Source: Postechiella sp039985655
Lineage (GTDB): Bacteria > Bacteroidota > Bacteroidia > Flavobacteriales > Flavobacteriaceae
DNA length: 64,000 nt
Direction: 5' to 3'
NCBI GenBank assembly: GCA_039985655.1
Contig: JBDWSF010000035.1
Location: 1 to 64,000, forward strand
The position numbers were made by a program, and so were the translations under genes. This document shows, piece after piece, positions 25,350-34,490 of this stretch. How positions within the stretch are numbered: position 1 is the stretch's first letter; each line of letters opens with the position of its first letter. The notes under the pieces are model-generated. The model saw nothing but the letters and a program-made list of their open reading frames with translations. It was not told the origin of the DNA and did not search any database.

Positions 25350-25805
25350 TTATTTAAATTCTTCTAAGTTTATTGTTTTTGGTTTCTGAGCTTCATGTTT
25401 ATGAGCTGAACCAACAACAACTGTTAAATTACGGAATAAACTTGCACCTAATTTGTTTTTAGGAAGCATTCCTTTTACTGATTTTTCTACGAGTCTTGAA
25501 GGATCTTTTCCAAACAATTCTGTCGCAGTTAAACTTCTTTGACCACCTGGGTAACCTGTGTGACGGATATAAGATTTATCTGTCCATTTGTTACCAGTTA
25601 AGTTGATTTTTTCTGAGTTGATAACAATGACGTTATCTCCACAATCAACGTGTGGTGTGAAGCTAGGTTTATGTTTACCTCTTAAAAGTTTTGCAACTTT
25701 AGAAGCTAAACGACCCAAAGATTGACCTTCAGCATCAACTAATACCCACTGCTTATCTACAGTAGCTTTGTTGGCTGAAATCGTTTTGTAGCTTAATGTG
25801 TCCAC
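25350..25805 (-). CDS. rplM: 50S ribosomal protein L13 (uL13)
   Basis: This 151-residue protein has the L13 motifs WVLVDAEGQSLGRLASKVAKLLRGKHK, DCGDNVIVIN, KSYIRHTGYPGGQRS and VKGMLPKNKLG. It begins at a GTG (25803-25805). It leads the rplM-rpsI unit and has a full promoter upstream. Confidence 0.95.
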   Translation of the reverse strand: MDTLSYKTISANKATVDKQWVLVDAEGQSLGRLASKVAKLLRGKHKPSFTPHVDCGDNVIVINSEKINLTGNKWTDKSYIRHTGYPGGQRSLTATELFGKDPSRLVEKSVKGMLPKNKLGASLFRNLTVVVGSAHKHEAQKPKTINLEEFK

Positions 25806-25852
25806 GTTTTTTTATTTATATTTATTAAACATTCCTCTTAAAAAAGAGTTTG

Positions 25853-25883
25853 CAAATTTACGATTAAATATTTGATAACCAAA
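25853..25883 (-). promoter_or_regulatory. Complete Bacteroidota promoter of rplM-rpsI
   Basis: Read on the minus strand: TTTG (-33 box, 25880-25883), 19-base spacer, TAAATTTG (-7 box, 25853-25860). This matches the known TTTG-N19-TAnnTTTG consensus exactly. Confidence 0.8.
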
Positions 25884-25999
25884 TAGTGTAGCTACTTATT
25901 TTTACTCAGTTTTATACACCAATTTTAAGGTTGTTTTTTAAAGTAAATTTTGACGTAACATTTTTAAAATTAAAAGGTTTCGTAATCGTTACCTTTTAT

Positions 26000-26007
26000 T
26001 AGTTTTG
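26000..26007 (+). promoter_or_regulatory. -7 box of the ABC-F gene
   Basis: TAGTTTTG lies 19 bases before the ATG at 26027. Confidence 0.5.
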
Positions 26008-26026
26008 CGGCAATTAAATTTATAAT

Positions 26027-27658
26027 ATGATTTCAGTTGATAATTTAGCCGTAGAATTTAGCGGACATACGCTTTTTAGTGACGTGTCTTTTACTATTAA
26101 TGCCAATGATAAAATTGCGTTGATGGGGAAAAACGGAGCAGGTAAATCTACAATGATGAAAATTATTGCTGGTGTTCAAAAAGGAACACGCGGAAACGTA
26201 AGATGTCCAAAAGAAGCTATTATCGCTTATTTACCGCAACATTTATTAACTGAAGATAATACCACAGTTTTTGACGAAGCATCAAAAACTTTTAGTCACG
26301 TATTTAAAATGCGTGACGAAATGGACGATTTAAATAAGCAGTTGGAAACACGTACCGATTACGAATCGGACGAGTATATGAAGCTTATAGAACGTGTATC
26401 AGATGTTGGTGAGAGCTACTACGCTTTAGAAGATGTTAATTATGATGCCGAAGTTGAGAAAGCGTTAAAAGGGCTTGGTTTTAAACAGTCAGATTTTACA
26501 AGACAAACTAACGAATTTAGTGGAGGTTGGCGTATGCGAATAGAGTTGGTTAAAATCCTATTGCAAAAACCAGATTTAATTTTATTAGACGAGCCAACCA
26601 ATCATATAGATATAGAGTCGGTAATTTGGTTGGAAGATTTTCTTTTAAATAAAGCTAATGCCGTAGTGGTTATTTCGCATGATAAAGCTTTTATCGATAA
26701 TATTACGAATAGAACTATTGAAGTGACTATGGGTAAAATTTACGATTATAAAACAAATTACTCGCATTATTTATTATTAAGAGAAGAACGTAGAGTGCAT
26801 CAAATAAAAGCATTCGAAGAGCAAAAACGATTTATTGCCGATAACCAAGCGTTTATCGACCGTTTTAAAGGCACGTTTTCTAAAACCAATCAGGTGAATT
26901 CGCGAGAACGCATGCTTGAAAAATTACAAATTATAGAAATTGATGATGTCGATACATCGGCGTTGAAATTACGTTTCCCTAAAACCCAGCGTTCAGGTGA
27001 TTATCCGGTAACTGTAAAAGAGGTTTCAAAGTCTTATGATAATCATGTGGTGTTTAAAGATGCTAGCATGTCTATTTCTAGAGGCGAAAAGGTGTGTTTT
27101 GTTGGTAGAAACGGAGAAGGAAAGTCTACCATGCTAAAAGCCATTTTAGGTGAAATTGATGTTGAAGGTGAATGTGCTTTAGGACATAATGTAAAGGTTG
27201 GTTATTTTGCACAAAACCAAGCAGCGTTGCTTGATGAAGGTTTAACCATTTTTCAAACCGTTGATGAAGTCGCGCAAGGAGATATTAGAAAACAGATAAA
27301 AAATATTTTAGGTCGTTTTATGTTTAAAGGAGATGCGATCGATAAAAAAGTAAGTGTGCTTTCTGGTGGTGAGAAAACAAGACTGGCCATGGTGAAGTTA
27401 TTACTCGAGCCTGTAAACCTGTTAATTCTCGATGAGCCAACGAATCACTTAGATTTAAAATCTAAAGATGTATTAAAGGAAGCCTTATTAGATTTTGATG
27501 GTACGTTAATATTGGTATCTCACGATCGTGATTTTCTTCAAGGTTTATCTAAAAAAGTATTCGAATTTAAAGACCAACGTGTTGTTGAGCATTTTGAAAC
27601 TATTGATGCTTTTCTAGAACGTAATCGTATAGAGAGTATTAAAGTAATGGATTTATAG
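26027..27658 (+). CDS. ABC-F family ATPase (YbiT-like)
   Basis: The protein has 543 residues and two ABC domains with no membrane helix. The first has MGKNGAGKSTMMK (Walker A), SGGWRMRIELVK (signature) and LILLDEPTNHIDI (Walker B). The second has VGRNGEGKSTMLK, LSGGEKTRLAMVK and LLILDEPTNHLDL. The linker between them (about 240-320) contains FIDRFKGTFSKTNQVNSRER, as in ribosome-binding members. Such proteins act at the E site of the ribosome. YbiT is the closest type by eye, but antibiotic-resistance members share the layout. Confidence 0.87.
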   Translation: MISVDNLAVEFSGHTLFSDVSFTINANDKIALMGKNGAGKSTMMKIIAGVQKGTRGNVRCPKEAIIAYLPQHLLTEDNTTVFDEASKTFSHVFKMRDEMDDLNKQLETRTDYESDEYMKLIERVSDVGESYYALEDVNYDAEVEKALKGLGFKQSDFTRQTNEFSGGWRMRIELVKILLQKPDLILLDEPTNHIDIESVIWLEDFLLNKANAVVVISHDKAFIDNITNRTIEVTMGKIYDYKTNYSHYLLLREERRVHQIKAFEEQKRFIADNQAFIDRFKGTFSKTNQVNSRERMLEKLQIIEIDDVDTSALKLRFPKTQRSGDYPVTVKEVSKSYDNHVVFKDASMSISRGEKVCFVGRNGEGKSTMLKAILGEIDVEGECALGHNVKVGYFAQNQAALLDEGLTIFQTVDEVAQGDIRKQIKNILGRFMFKGDAIDKKVSVLSGGEKTRLAMVKLLLEPVNLLILDEPTNHLDLKSKDVLKEALLDFDGTLILVSHDRDFLQGLSKKVFEFKDQRVVEHFETIDAFLERNRIESIKVMDL

Positions 27659-27683
27659 ACTTAAAAACGGTGTATCTGTTTTT

Positions 27684-27788
27684 GGGAGTTACCCCGAAAA
27701 GGGGTCGGGCTTTCGGCAGTCGCTTTTTTGTGTTGCATAGGTGCAACAACACAAAAAGAGCTTCAACAAATGCCTCAATCCCTAACGC
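27684..27788. repeat. GCGTTA...TAACGC element, subtype B
   Basis: It starts GGGAGTTACCCC, continues GGGGTCGGGCTTTCGGCAG, carries the hairpin with arms TTTTTGTGTTG/CAACACAAAAA, then GAGCTTCAACAAATGCC, and ends ATCCCTAACGC. It is nearly identical to 39788-39892 and to the 3' half of 10148-10390. The 93-residue open frame through it is spurious. The 200 bases after it (27789-27992) hold no gene. Confidence 0.8.
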
Positions 27789-27992
27789 ATGTATCTGCTT
27801 ACTTTATTTTTAAAACTGAAAGTTGTTTTGTTTTTGGAGGGATTCGTTTAACGTTCAGTATAAGAATAGTAGCCGGTACGAACTTCAAATTTACAAAAGT
27901 TACACTAAAATCGGAGCGGGCCACAACCCTTGAATTTATTGCTGTCTCGGCTATTATTTTTATACATTGTTACCAATCGGCTTGGTGTAATC

Positions 27993-29774
27993 TTATTTCT
28001 TATCTTTAAAAACAAATTGTAACTTTTTTGCTATAATAATATAACCTTTACTATTGGGATGCAAACCGTCTATAAATAATGATTCATCTATCCTTCCATC
28101 TTCAAGTAATAATGACTCCGCAATATCCTTATAATCGATATTTTCTAAATCTGCTAATTGCGATACTTTAAGATTTAAACTCTTTATTTGTTCTTCTTTT
28201 CCTTTTCTAGGCAATATTCCTACCATCAAAATACTGCTTTTAGGTTGGCGAGTTTTAATTGCTTTTATCAAAACTTCCAATCCCTTAATTATTTCTTTTT
28301 CATTATTAAGTTTTAAGTTGTTTGTACCAATCATTAAAACAATTTGTTGAGCTTCAAATGCATCAAGCTCATCATGATATACTCTCCAAAGTACATTTTC
28401 AACTCGATCCCAGCCAAATCCAAAATTTCGAACTCCCATAGGTTTCATTATACTTTCCCACGAATCTTGCCCAGTAGTAATTGATGCTTTTGGTTCTCCT
28501 CCCCAAAAATTGATTATTGAATTTCCAAACAGACAAATTTTTGGAGGATCAACTTTGTTTAATTCAAGTATTTCCTGATGTCTATCTTCCCATTTATAAA
28601 CAGATATGTCTCTACTTTGAGTTTTGGGAATAGTAGTAGATAGGTTTCCAATGGGTTCAAATAATATTTTTCTAATTAATTTTTCATAAGTATTCGCATA
28701 CTCTATCATTCCAAAATCATTTGGATGAATATTATCAACATAAGAATCAAAATTTAAACCCAAATCTTCTTTTTTCAAAAGAAAAACCCTTGTATAGCCT
28801 TCTGATTTTAATGTCACGTAAGCTCTGTGTAATGCTTTATTTAGACTGTATACATCATCATTGCTTTTTTTATTTGTAAATGCATCTGCATATCCTATAT
28901 GAGCAGTTAAAACTACAGGAACGTCAGGTCTTTTTTCTTTTAATTTCCTGACAGCATTCAACGTGAGCTGATAAGTATCGTCTTTATCTGGATTTAAATT
29001 CGGCAAGCAATCCAATATGTACAATTTGGCCTCAATTTCTGCCATTAAATCAATTAGCTCAGGTTCTAATCTACCATTCCCCGAAAAACCAAGATTAACA
29101 ACAGATCTTTCTAATTTTCTTTCTAATATATTGGTCCAAGCCATTCCTGGACGTGAAGCACAAGCTCCTTGGCAAATAGAAGTCCCATAGACAACAATAG
29201 GCTTCTCTTTTCTAACAGGCAATTCTTTAAAAAATGATTCTTTATTAACGCCAATTTCCAAAGTATCAACTTCATTGTAAAGAGGTAAAAATAACTGATA
29301 TTCTCTGCCATATTTTTTATAGGCATCAGAATTCTCATTAATTATAAAATTATAATTGCTTTTTTTCTTAATAGAATACGTCCCCCAACAACGTAGCCAT
29401 TCACCATCAGAAGATTTACTATATAAATCTAATCCACTAACACCTGTAGAAGGCATGTGAGACATATCAAGGTTTCCTTTAACTTTGTATTTAACACGAA
29501 TACTATCTGCATTGGACCAAAACCGTATTGATAATCCTGCTGAATGCTTTGATAAACTCCATACTGCTTTTCTTACTTCTTTTTCGGATTTAGCAGGAAG
29601 TCGATGATAAACTGACTTAACTTCATCTGACCAAGCTTGACCTGATATAACAGCGTATTCACTACTAACAGGATTCCACCATTTTATTTCAGATTTTTCT
29701 TGTGCAAAAGCAATTTGAACAACGAATAAGGTCAGTAATATGATTTGAATCTTTTTCACGGTTGAAATTTTCAA
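27993..29774 (-). CDS. Secreted two-domain SGNH/GDSL hydrolase
   Basis: The protein has 593 residues from a TTG start at 29774, with a signal peptide ending VQIAFAQ. A beta-rich N-terminal region (about 25-185) precedes two SGNH hydrolase domains. The first has the nucleophile block VVYGTSICQGACA (about 190), GFSGNGRLEPE and DNIHPND. The second has LFGNSIINFWGG (about 400), NFGFGWDRVENVL, IGTNN and DGLHPNSKG. The blocks carrying the Ser, Gly, Asn and Asp-x-x-His are present in both. Such enzymes remove acetyl or other acyl groups, often from polysaccharides. No other glycan genes adjoin. Confidence 0.8.
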   Translation of the reverse strand: MKISTVKKIQIILLTLFVVQIAFAQEKSEIKWWNPVSSEYAVISGQAWSDEVKSVYHRLPAKSEKEVRKAVWSLSKHSAGLSIRFWSNADSIRVKYKVKGNLDMSHMPSTGVSGLDLYSKSSDGEWLRCWGTYSIKKKSNYNFIINENSDAYKKYGREYQLFLPLYNEVDTLEIGVNKESFFKELPVRKEKPIVVYGTSICQGACASRPGMAWTNILERKLERSVVNLGFSGNGRLEPELIDLMAEIEAKLYILDCLPNLNPDKDDTYQLTLNAVRKLKEKRPDVPVVLTAHIGYADAFTNKKSNDDVYSLNKALHRAYVTLKSEGYTRVFLLKKEDLGLNFDSYVDNIHPNDFGMIEYANTYEKLIRKILFEPIGNLSTTIPKTQSRDISVYKWEDRHQEILELNKVDPPKICLFGNSIINFWGGEPKASITTGQDSWESIMKPMGVRNFGFGWDRVENVLWRVYHDELDAFEAQQIVLMIGTNNLKLNNEKEIIKGLEVLIKAIKTRQPKSSILMVGILPRKGKEEQIKSLNLKVSQLADLENIDYKDIAESLLLEDGRIDESLFIDGLHPNSKGYIIIAKKLQFVFKDKK

Positions 29775-30005
29775 TGTTTTTAGTAGTATTTTTTTAGCTG
29801 TTTGGTAATGTATTTGTCGGATATGAAATCGTTTTAATGTTTTATATGCGACGTTAAACGAAGTTAAGTGATTTTTTTTACAAAGTCAAACGCTGTTTTT
29901 ATTTACAAGAGGTTAGAATAACCAAAATTTAAAGCTAGGTGGTGACCTCACTTTTTATGTGAACATTTGACTGTGTACTGATGACTGCTAACTGTAGACT
30001 AACCC

Positions 30006-30137
30006 GCGTTAGGGATTGCAGTGAAACATTTATGTTCATGAATTCATTAATGTAAAATAGAAAAGTATGAATAAAAGCCCATAGCGAGGCACGGAGCGAG
30101 GACTTGCAATGTAAAGCCGACCCTTGGGTAATGCCCA
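30006..30137. repeat. GCGTTA...TAACGC element, subtype A, minus orientation
   Basis: Read on the minus strand it starts GGGCATTACCC and AAGGGTCGGC, has AAGTCCTCGCTCCGTGCCTC in its middle and ends GCAATCCCTAACGCG. The middle block matches the copy at 5267-5350, but this copy has about 45 extra bases before its end. The rest of 29775-30212 is AT-rich without a gene. Confidence 0.75.
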
Positions 30138-30187
30138 AAAACAAACACTTACGCTTTTGATTAGCCTGTTTGTAATGACTGCGCAGC

Positions 30188-30205
30188 TATTTTTGACTAT
30201 TTTTG
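30188..30205 (+). promoter_or_regulatory. Twin -7 boxes before the YgiQ gene
   Basis: TATTTTTG occurs at 30188-30195 and again at 30198-30205. The second lies only 7 bases before the ATG at 30213, so one of the two possible transcripts would be almost leaderless. Confidence 0.45.
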
Positions 30206-30212
30206 CAGCAAT

Positions 30213-32159
30213 ATGCAGGATTTAAAACTTTCAGATTGGTTGCCTACCACAAACAAAGAGGTGAAAATACGCGGATGGGAAGCCCTAGACGTTATTTTAT
30301 TTAGTGGTGATGCTTACGTGGATCATCCATCGTTTGGACCTGCGGTTATTGGTCGTATTCTGGAAAGTTATGGCTTGCGTGTTGCCATTGTACCACAACC
30401 TAATGTTAAGGATAATCTTCAGGATTTTGTTAAAATGGGTGCACCAAAATTATTTTTTGGTGTAACAGGTGGTTGCATGGATCCGATGTTAAGTAATTAT
30501 AATGCAAATAAAAAGCGTCGTGATAAGGATGCGTATACACCTAATGGTGATATTGGGTTTAGACCAGATTATGCAACAACAGTTTATACTAAAATTTTAA
30601 AAGAAAAGTGGCCAGATGTTCCTGTTTTAATTGGAGGAATTGAAGCGTCGTTGCGTCGTGTGACGCATTACGATTTTTGGAGTGATAAGTTGATGCCTTC
30701 TATTTTAGAAACCTCTAAAGCTGATATGTTAGTTTATGGTATGGGCGAGCAACCTTTACGAGAAGTGGTGCGTTTGCTTCAAAAAGGCGTTCCGTTTTCT
30801 AGTATAACGACTATAAAACAAACGGCTGTACTTTTAAATAAAGATGCCAAAGTGCCTAAAAATAGTAATTGGGAAGACGTTGAAATCGCTTCGCATGAAA
30901 TTTGTTTAAAGGATAAGAAAAAATATGCTTCTAATTTTAAAGTTATAGAGCAAGAGAGTAACAAGCTAGCTGCTCGACGTATTTTTCAGAAAGTAGGAGA
31001 GAAGACCTTGATGATTAATCCGCCATGTGAAACGATGACGGAAAAAGAAATTGATGCATCTTTCGATTTGCCTTATACGCGATTACCGCACCCAAAATAT
31101 AACAAACGAGGACCTATTCCTGCGTTTGAAATGATTAAATTTTCTATTAACATACATCGTGGATGTTTTGGTGGTTGTAGTTTCTGTACTATTTCTGCAC
31201 ATCAAGGAAAATTTATAGCGTCTCGTAGTCAGGAATCTGTTTTACGTGAAGTAGATACGGTTGCAAATATGCCAGATTTTAAAGGGTATTTGTCTGATAT
31301 TGGTGGGCCAAGTGCGAATATGTACAAGATGAAAGGCAAGATTCAGTCTATATGCGATAAGTGTATATCGCCTTCATGTATATCGCCTGTAATTTGTAGT
31401 AATCTTGATACGTCGCATAAACCTTTAACCGAATTATACCAAGCTGTTGATAGTCATCCAAAGGTTAAGAAATCTTTTATTGGTAGTGGTATTCGACATG
31501 ATATGTTAGTGCCAGAATTCAATAAAAATGCGAACCCTAAAGAGTTAGATGATTATACTGAAGAGGTGATGACAAAACATGTTTCTGGACGACTTAAAGT
31601 GGCGCCAGAACATACTAGTGATCCTGTTTTAAAATTGATGCGTAAACCGTCTTTTAGTTATTTTCATAAGTTTAAAGAGCGTTTTGATAAGATTAATATA
31701 GCTAAGAATTTAAAACTTCAATTAATACCGTACTTTATATCTAATCACCCGGCTTGTGAGGTTGAAGATATGGCGAATCTTGCTGCTGAAACTAAAAATA
31801 TGGGTTTCCAGTTAGAACAAGTACAAGGTTTTACTCCAACCCCTATGACGGTAGCAACTGTTATATATTATAGCGGGTATCACCCATACACGCTTAAAAA
31901 AGTAAACACGCCAATTACTCGTAAAGAAAAAGAGGAACAACATCGTTTTTTCTTTTGGTATAAAGACGAAAATAAAGACTGGATTAAAAAGACGTTAAAT
32001 AAATTAGGGCGTCAAGATTTATTAAAAGTTTTACTTCCTGAAAAAACGGAGAAGTGGCGTAAAAATAAACCAACTGGAGACGCAAAAAATACTTATGATG
32101 ATGCGATTCCTTTTAATAAGCGGAAGAATAAGGCTAAGTTTAAAAAGAAACGGCGATAA
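30213..32159 (+). CDS. YgiQ-family radical SAM protein
   Basis: The protein has 648 residues. The N-terminal domain (about 1-300) shows DVILFSGDAYVDHPSFG and LIGGIEASLRRVTHYDFW, typical of YgiQ. The radical SAM core carries the cluster motif in HRGCFGGCSFCTI (CxxxCxxC, about 318-325), with GPSANMYKMKG, KVAPEHTSD and TPTPMTVATVIYYSG. The C-terminus is basic and ends RKNKAKFKKKRR. The reaction of this widespread family is not known to me. It likely works in the cytoplasm with a [4Fe-4S] cluster. A strong terminator follows. Confidence 0.9.
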   Translation: MQDLKLSDWLPTTNKEVKIRGWEALDVILFSGDAYVDHPSFGPAVIGRILESYGLRVAIVPQPNVKDNLQDFVKMGAPKLFFGVTGGCMDPMLSNYNANKKRRDKDAYTPNGDIGFRPDYATTVYTKILKEKWPDVPVLIGGIEASLRRVTHYDFWSDKLMPSILETSKADMLVYGMGEQPLREVVRLLQKGVPFSSITTIKQTAVLLNKDAKVPKNSNWEDVEIASHEICLKDKKKYASNFKVIEQESNKLAARRIFQKVGEKTLMINPPCETMTEKEIDASFDLPYTRLPHPKYNKRGPIPAFEMIKFSINIHRGCFGGCSFCTISAHQGKFIASRSQESVLREVDTVANMPDFKGYLSDIGGPSANMYKMKGKIQSICDKCISPSCISPVICSNLDTSHKPLTELYQAVDSHPKVKKSFIGSGIRHDMLVPEFNKNANPKELDDYTEEVMTKHVSGRLKVAPEHTSDPVLKLMRKPSFSYFHKFKERFDKINIAKNLKLQLIPYFISNHPACEVEDMANLAAETKNMGFQLEQVQGFTPTPMTVATVIYYSGYHPYTLKKVNTPITRKEKEEQHRFFFWYKDENKDWIKKTLNKLGRQDLLKVLLPEKTEKWRKNKPTGDAKNTYDDAIPFNKRKNKAKFKKKRR

Positions 32160-32172
32160 TATTTAATTGAAA

Positions 32173-32221
32173 AAGCTTATCGAAAATCTGATTTGATTAT
32201 CGATAAGCTTATGCTTTTTTT
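32173..32221. terminator. Strong terminator shared by convergent genes
   Basis: AAGCTTATCGA (32173-32183) and TCGATAAGCTT (32200-32210) form a perfect 11-bp stem, followed by a T-rich tail on the plus strand. It ends the YgiQ transcript. On the minus strand the A-rich flank is shorter, so it may act weakly there. Confidence 0.8.
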
Positions 32222-32226
32222 CTTTT

Positions 32227-33309
32227 TTATAATTCCGAATAAATCTCTGGATTAGGATAAAAAGCTGCAATTGCAAACCAATAGCTTATAACAGATTTTG
32301 CGCCCGAAAGGGTTTCTCCAATTCTTGTGCCCTCAATAGCTTCACCAAAAATAGACCATTTATTTCCTTCGTTATCTTTAAAGAAAACCTCAGAGTCATT
32401 AAATTCATACTCAAACGTAAGATTTGCTTGGTCTTCAGATAATTTAAATCCATATATTAATTTATCGTTCCCAATAATTAAATAATCTTTTCCATTAAAA
32501 GTGTCTCTTATTGCCTTGCCATTATTGAAATCTGAAAATTGGTAGACCTTAGCTTTTTCTTCATCTATAATAGTATAAACTCGATCTTTATTTGGTAATG
32601 CAGAGTTTGTGATTTCAGGTACAAAAATAAATCGATTATTGTTGACGGAATAGTCTCCATATGGAGAAGTCCCATAAGTTCTATTAAATCCAGTTTGTGT
32701 ACTTAATACTTTTGTCTCAGGATAAAGTGTTTTCCATGTTTCCCAGTCTGTTTCAACGACATCATACAATACAGGTTGGTCATTAATTAATTCTCCATTA
32801 ACACATTCTAATCGTAATTGAGACCAATTACTGTCCGTGTTTCTATCATACATTATAAGGTTTGCGTTATAAAGTAAACCAGAAACTCCAAAAGAAGTTT
32901 TAGTGTTTTTTGTTTTACTTTCCCATGCAAAAGCAGTACCAGTAAGTGGGCAATAGTTTAAAGTAAAAAAAGAACCGTCTATCTCATCATTTACAATTTC
33001 GTGCCAATCCATCACAATATGAGGATAAGCTTTTGCTTCGTTGTTTTTAACAATGCCTATTACAAGGTCGTTGTTATTTAAAAAACTAGCGTTTTCGGCA
33101 GAAACAAAATCTGGATTATCTATAGATGGAATTCCGTCTTTTCCAGGGCCTCCATCTTTTACATCTGAAATAGGGATTAGCCACTCTTGAGAAGAACCAG
33201 AAGAGTCGGTGTTATCATTATCATTATCATTATCATTACCATTATCGGAGCTGCTACATGAAACAAGTAACGAGCAATACGTAAATAAGTAAAATACAAT
33301 TTTTTTCAT
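32227..33309 (-). CDS. DUF3179-type lipoprotein
   Basis: The protein has 360 residues. A lipoprotein signal with lipobox LLVSC (C18) is followed by an acidic (Asn-Asp)n linker encoded by a hexanucleotide repeat. The DUF3179 domain shows AYPHIVMDWHEIVND, FFTLNYCPLTGTAFAWES and SFGVSGLLYNANLIMYDR. The function of this domain is not established; the conserved His and Cys could bind metal or haem. It lies 5 bases after the outer membrane protein gene, which opens with a CC motif, and the two probably act together at the cell surface. Confidence 0.83.
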   Translation of the reverse strand: MKKIVFYLFTYCSLLVSCSSSDNGNDNDNDNDNTDSSGSSQEWLIPISDVKDGGPGKDGIPSIDNPDFVSAENASFLNNNDLVIGIVKNNEAKAYPHIVMDWHEIVNDEIDGSFFTLNYCPLTGTAFAWESKTKNTKTSFGVSGLLYNANLIMYDRNTDSNWSQLRLECVNGELINDQPVLYDVVETDWETWKTLYPETKVLSTQTGFNRTYGTSPYGDYSVNNNRFIFVPEITNSALPNKDRVYTIIDEEKAKVYQFSDFNNGKAIRDTFNGKDYLIIGNDKLIYGFKLSEDQANLTFEYEFNDSEVFFKDNEGNKWSIFGEAIEGTRIGETLSGAKSVISYWFAIAAFYPNPEIYSEL

Positions 33310-33314
33310 AGCGT

Positions 33315-34295
33315 TTAATTTAAGTTTAATACATTAACATTAGATTTGGGTTTTATTTTGAATAGAAACCCTGTAGTTATTCTGTAAGTTGGTGTTAATT
33401 GTGTCCCATCTACATTACTGTAAAGAGGCAATTCTGCCTTTGTGGAAAAAGCAAGATTTGGTGTAATATTTATTGAGAAATTAGGAATTATAAACACCCA
33501 ATTCCCTCCTGTATTATCTACTTCTCCTCCACCTGTTTGATCTCTTTTAGTATCTCTATACTTAAAAGATAGGCTAGGGTTCGCTAGTGTTTTAAGTATA
33601 TTGAATTGATCTGAAAAACTTAAAAACCCTTGAAATTCATTGCCATATTTATATGTGGAATTTCCTAAATAATCATTGTCTGTTCCCGTATTTCTATAGG
33701 TAAATCGGATAGATGTGTTTAGAGAAGGTCTAAAATTAAAACGTTTTGAAGTTGATAACCAATAAATAAAATCCCATGCGTTACTACCAGGTTGTAAATC
33801 GTTTATTAATAAAATGCCTCCAGAGTCTACTTCTGTAGAAGATCCCAAAGGCATTTTTGCTCCAAAACCTAAAGTTAAGTCACTATTTTTAGAAAAGACA
33901 TTAGGAAAACGGTATTTTAATAAAAGGATAGCATCTCCTATACCCGAAGAAGCTTCCGTGTTTTTGCTACCATCAAATTGGCTTGTAATAATACGACGCT
34001 GATTTACCCATGTAAATAATCCTTCTGCCGAAAAGTTATTAGTAAGGGCATAACTTGCGTTTAATAATATAGAATGTGTAGTTCGTAATCTGAATTTTTC
34101 ATTTAATTTAATACGTCCTGCATTTAGGGTATTTAAATTATTGTAGTCATAATTTAAACCTATTTGAATAGTGCCTTTGTCTTCTTGCGATAGCCCTAAA
34201 TTATTTGATAATGGGACACCTCCAGAACAACATTGCGCAGTGAGATTTAAAGTATAAAAAGAAAGAATACTCAGTAATATTTTTTTAAAAGACAT
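33315..34295 (-). CDS. Outer membrane transporter-like barrel protein
   Basis: The protein has 326 residues, with a signal peptide cleaved before QCCSGGVPLSNNLG. Many amphipathic strands (IQIGLNYDYNN, LKYRFPN, FGAKMPLGSS, SIRFTYRNTG) fit a barrel of the transporter/MetA-pathway-like type (PF13557-like). The mature N-terminus with CCSGG is unusual and may bind metal. It is co-transcribed with the DUF3179 gene downstream. Confidence 0.65.
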   Translation of the reverse strand: MSFKKILLSILSFYTLNLTAQCCSGGVPLSNNLGLSQEDKGTIQIGLNYDYNNLNTLNAGRIKLNEKFRLRTTHSILLNASYALTNNFSAEGLFTWVNQRRIITSQFDGSKNTEASSGIGDAILLLKYRFPNVFSKNSDLTLGFGAKMPLGSSTEVDSGGILLINDLQPGSNAWDFIYWLSTSKRFNFRPSLNTSIRFTYRNTGTDNDYLGNSTYKYGNEFQGFLSFSDQFNILKTLANPSLSFKYRDTKRDQTGGGEVDNTGGNWVFIIPNFSINITPNLAFSTKAELPLYSNVDGTQLTPTYRITTGFLFKIKPKSNVNVLNLN

Positions 34296-34363
34296 AGTGA
34301 AAGCTTAATTACTAATAAGTTGTCGCTATATATTTTACGCCCTTACTAACTTTAACATATAGA

Positions 34364-34425
34364 TGCTAATGCGTTTCCAGCCAATTATTACCCATATCAA
34401 AATCTACATCTATAGTTCCATTTCG
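34364..34425 (-). pseudogene. Detached duplicate of the polA 3' end
   Basis: Read on the minus strand this encodes DVDFDMGNNWLETH followed by TAG. The intact polA ends DVEFDMGDNWLEAH, also with TAG (35045-35047). At base level the two match at about 40 of the first 47 positions, with several changes at third codon positions. Nothing upstream of this piece is in frame, so it is an orphan tail about 680 bases from the real one, with a DUF559 gene in between. Confidence 0.75.
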
Positions 34426-34454
34426 ATTTTCATAGTTTTAATTTCAGGGTAATA

Positions 34455-34485
34455 TTTGTCCCCTTGAGGGGATTTTAGGGATGTT
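34455..34485. repeat. Direct repeat flanking the DUF559 unit, left copy
   Basis: TTTGTCCCCTTGAGGGGATT and the following TTAGGGATGTT resemble the segment at 35010-35040 (TTTGTCCTCTTGAAGAGACT, TTAGGAAGTT) in the same orientation. The palindrome TCCCCTCAAGGGGA also occurs at 34887-34900 just upstream of the DUF559 gene. Confidence 0.65.
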
Positions 34486-34490
34486 TTAAA

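Noticed and set aside
27728..28009. 93-residue plus-strand open frame
   Set aside because: It starts within a dispersed repeat and overlaps the end of the SGNH hydrolase gene.
29935..30144. 69-residue minus-strand open frame
   Set aside because: It covers the reverse copy of the GCGTTA...TAACGC repeat.
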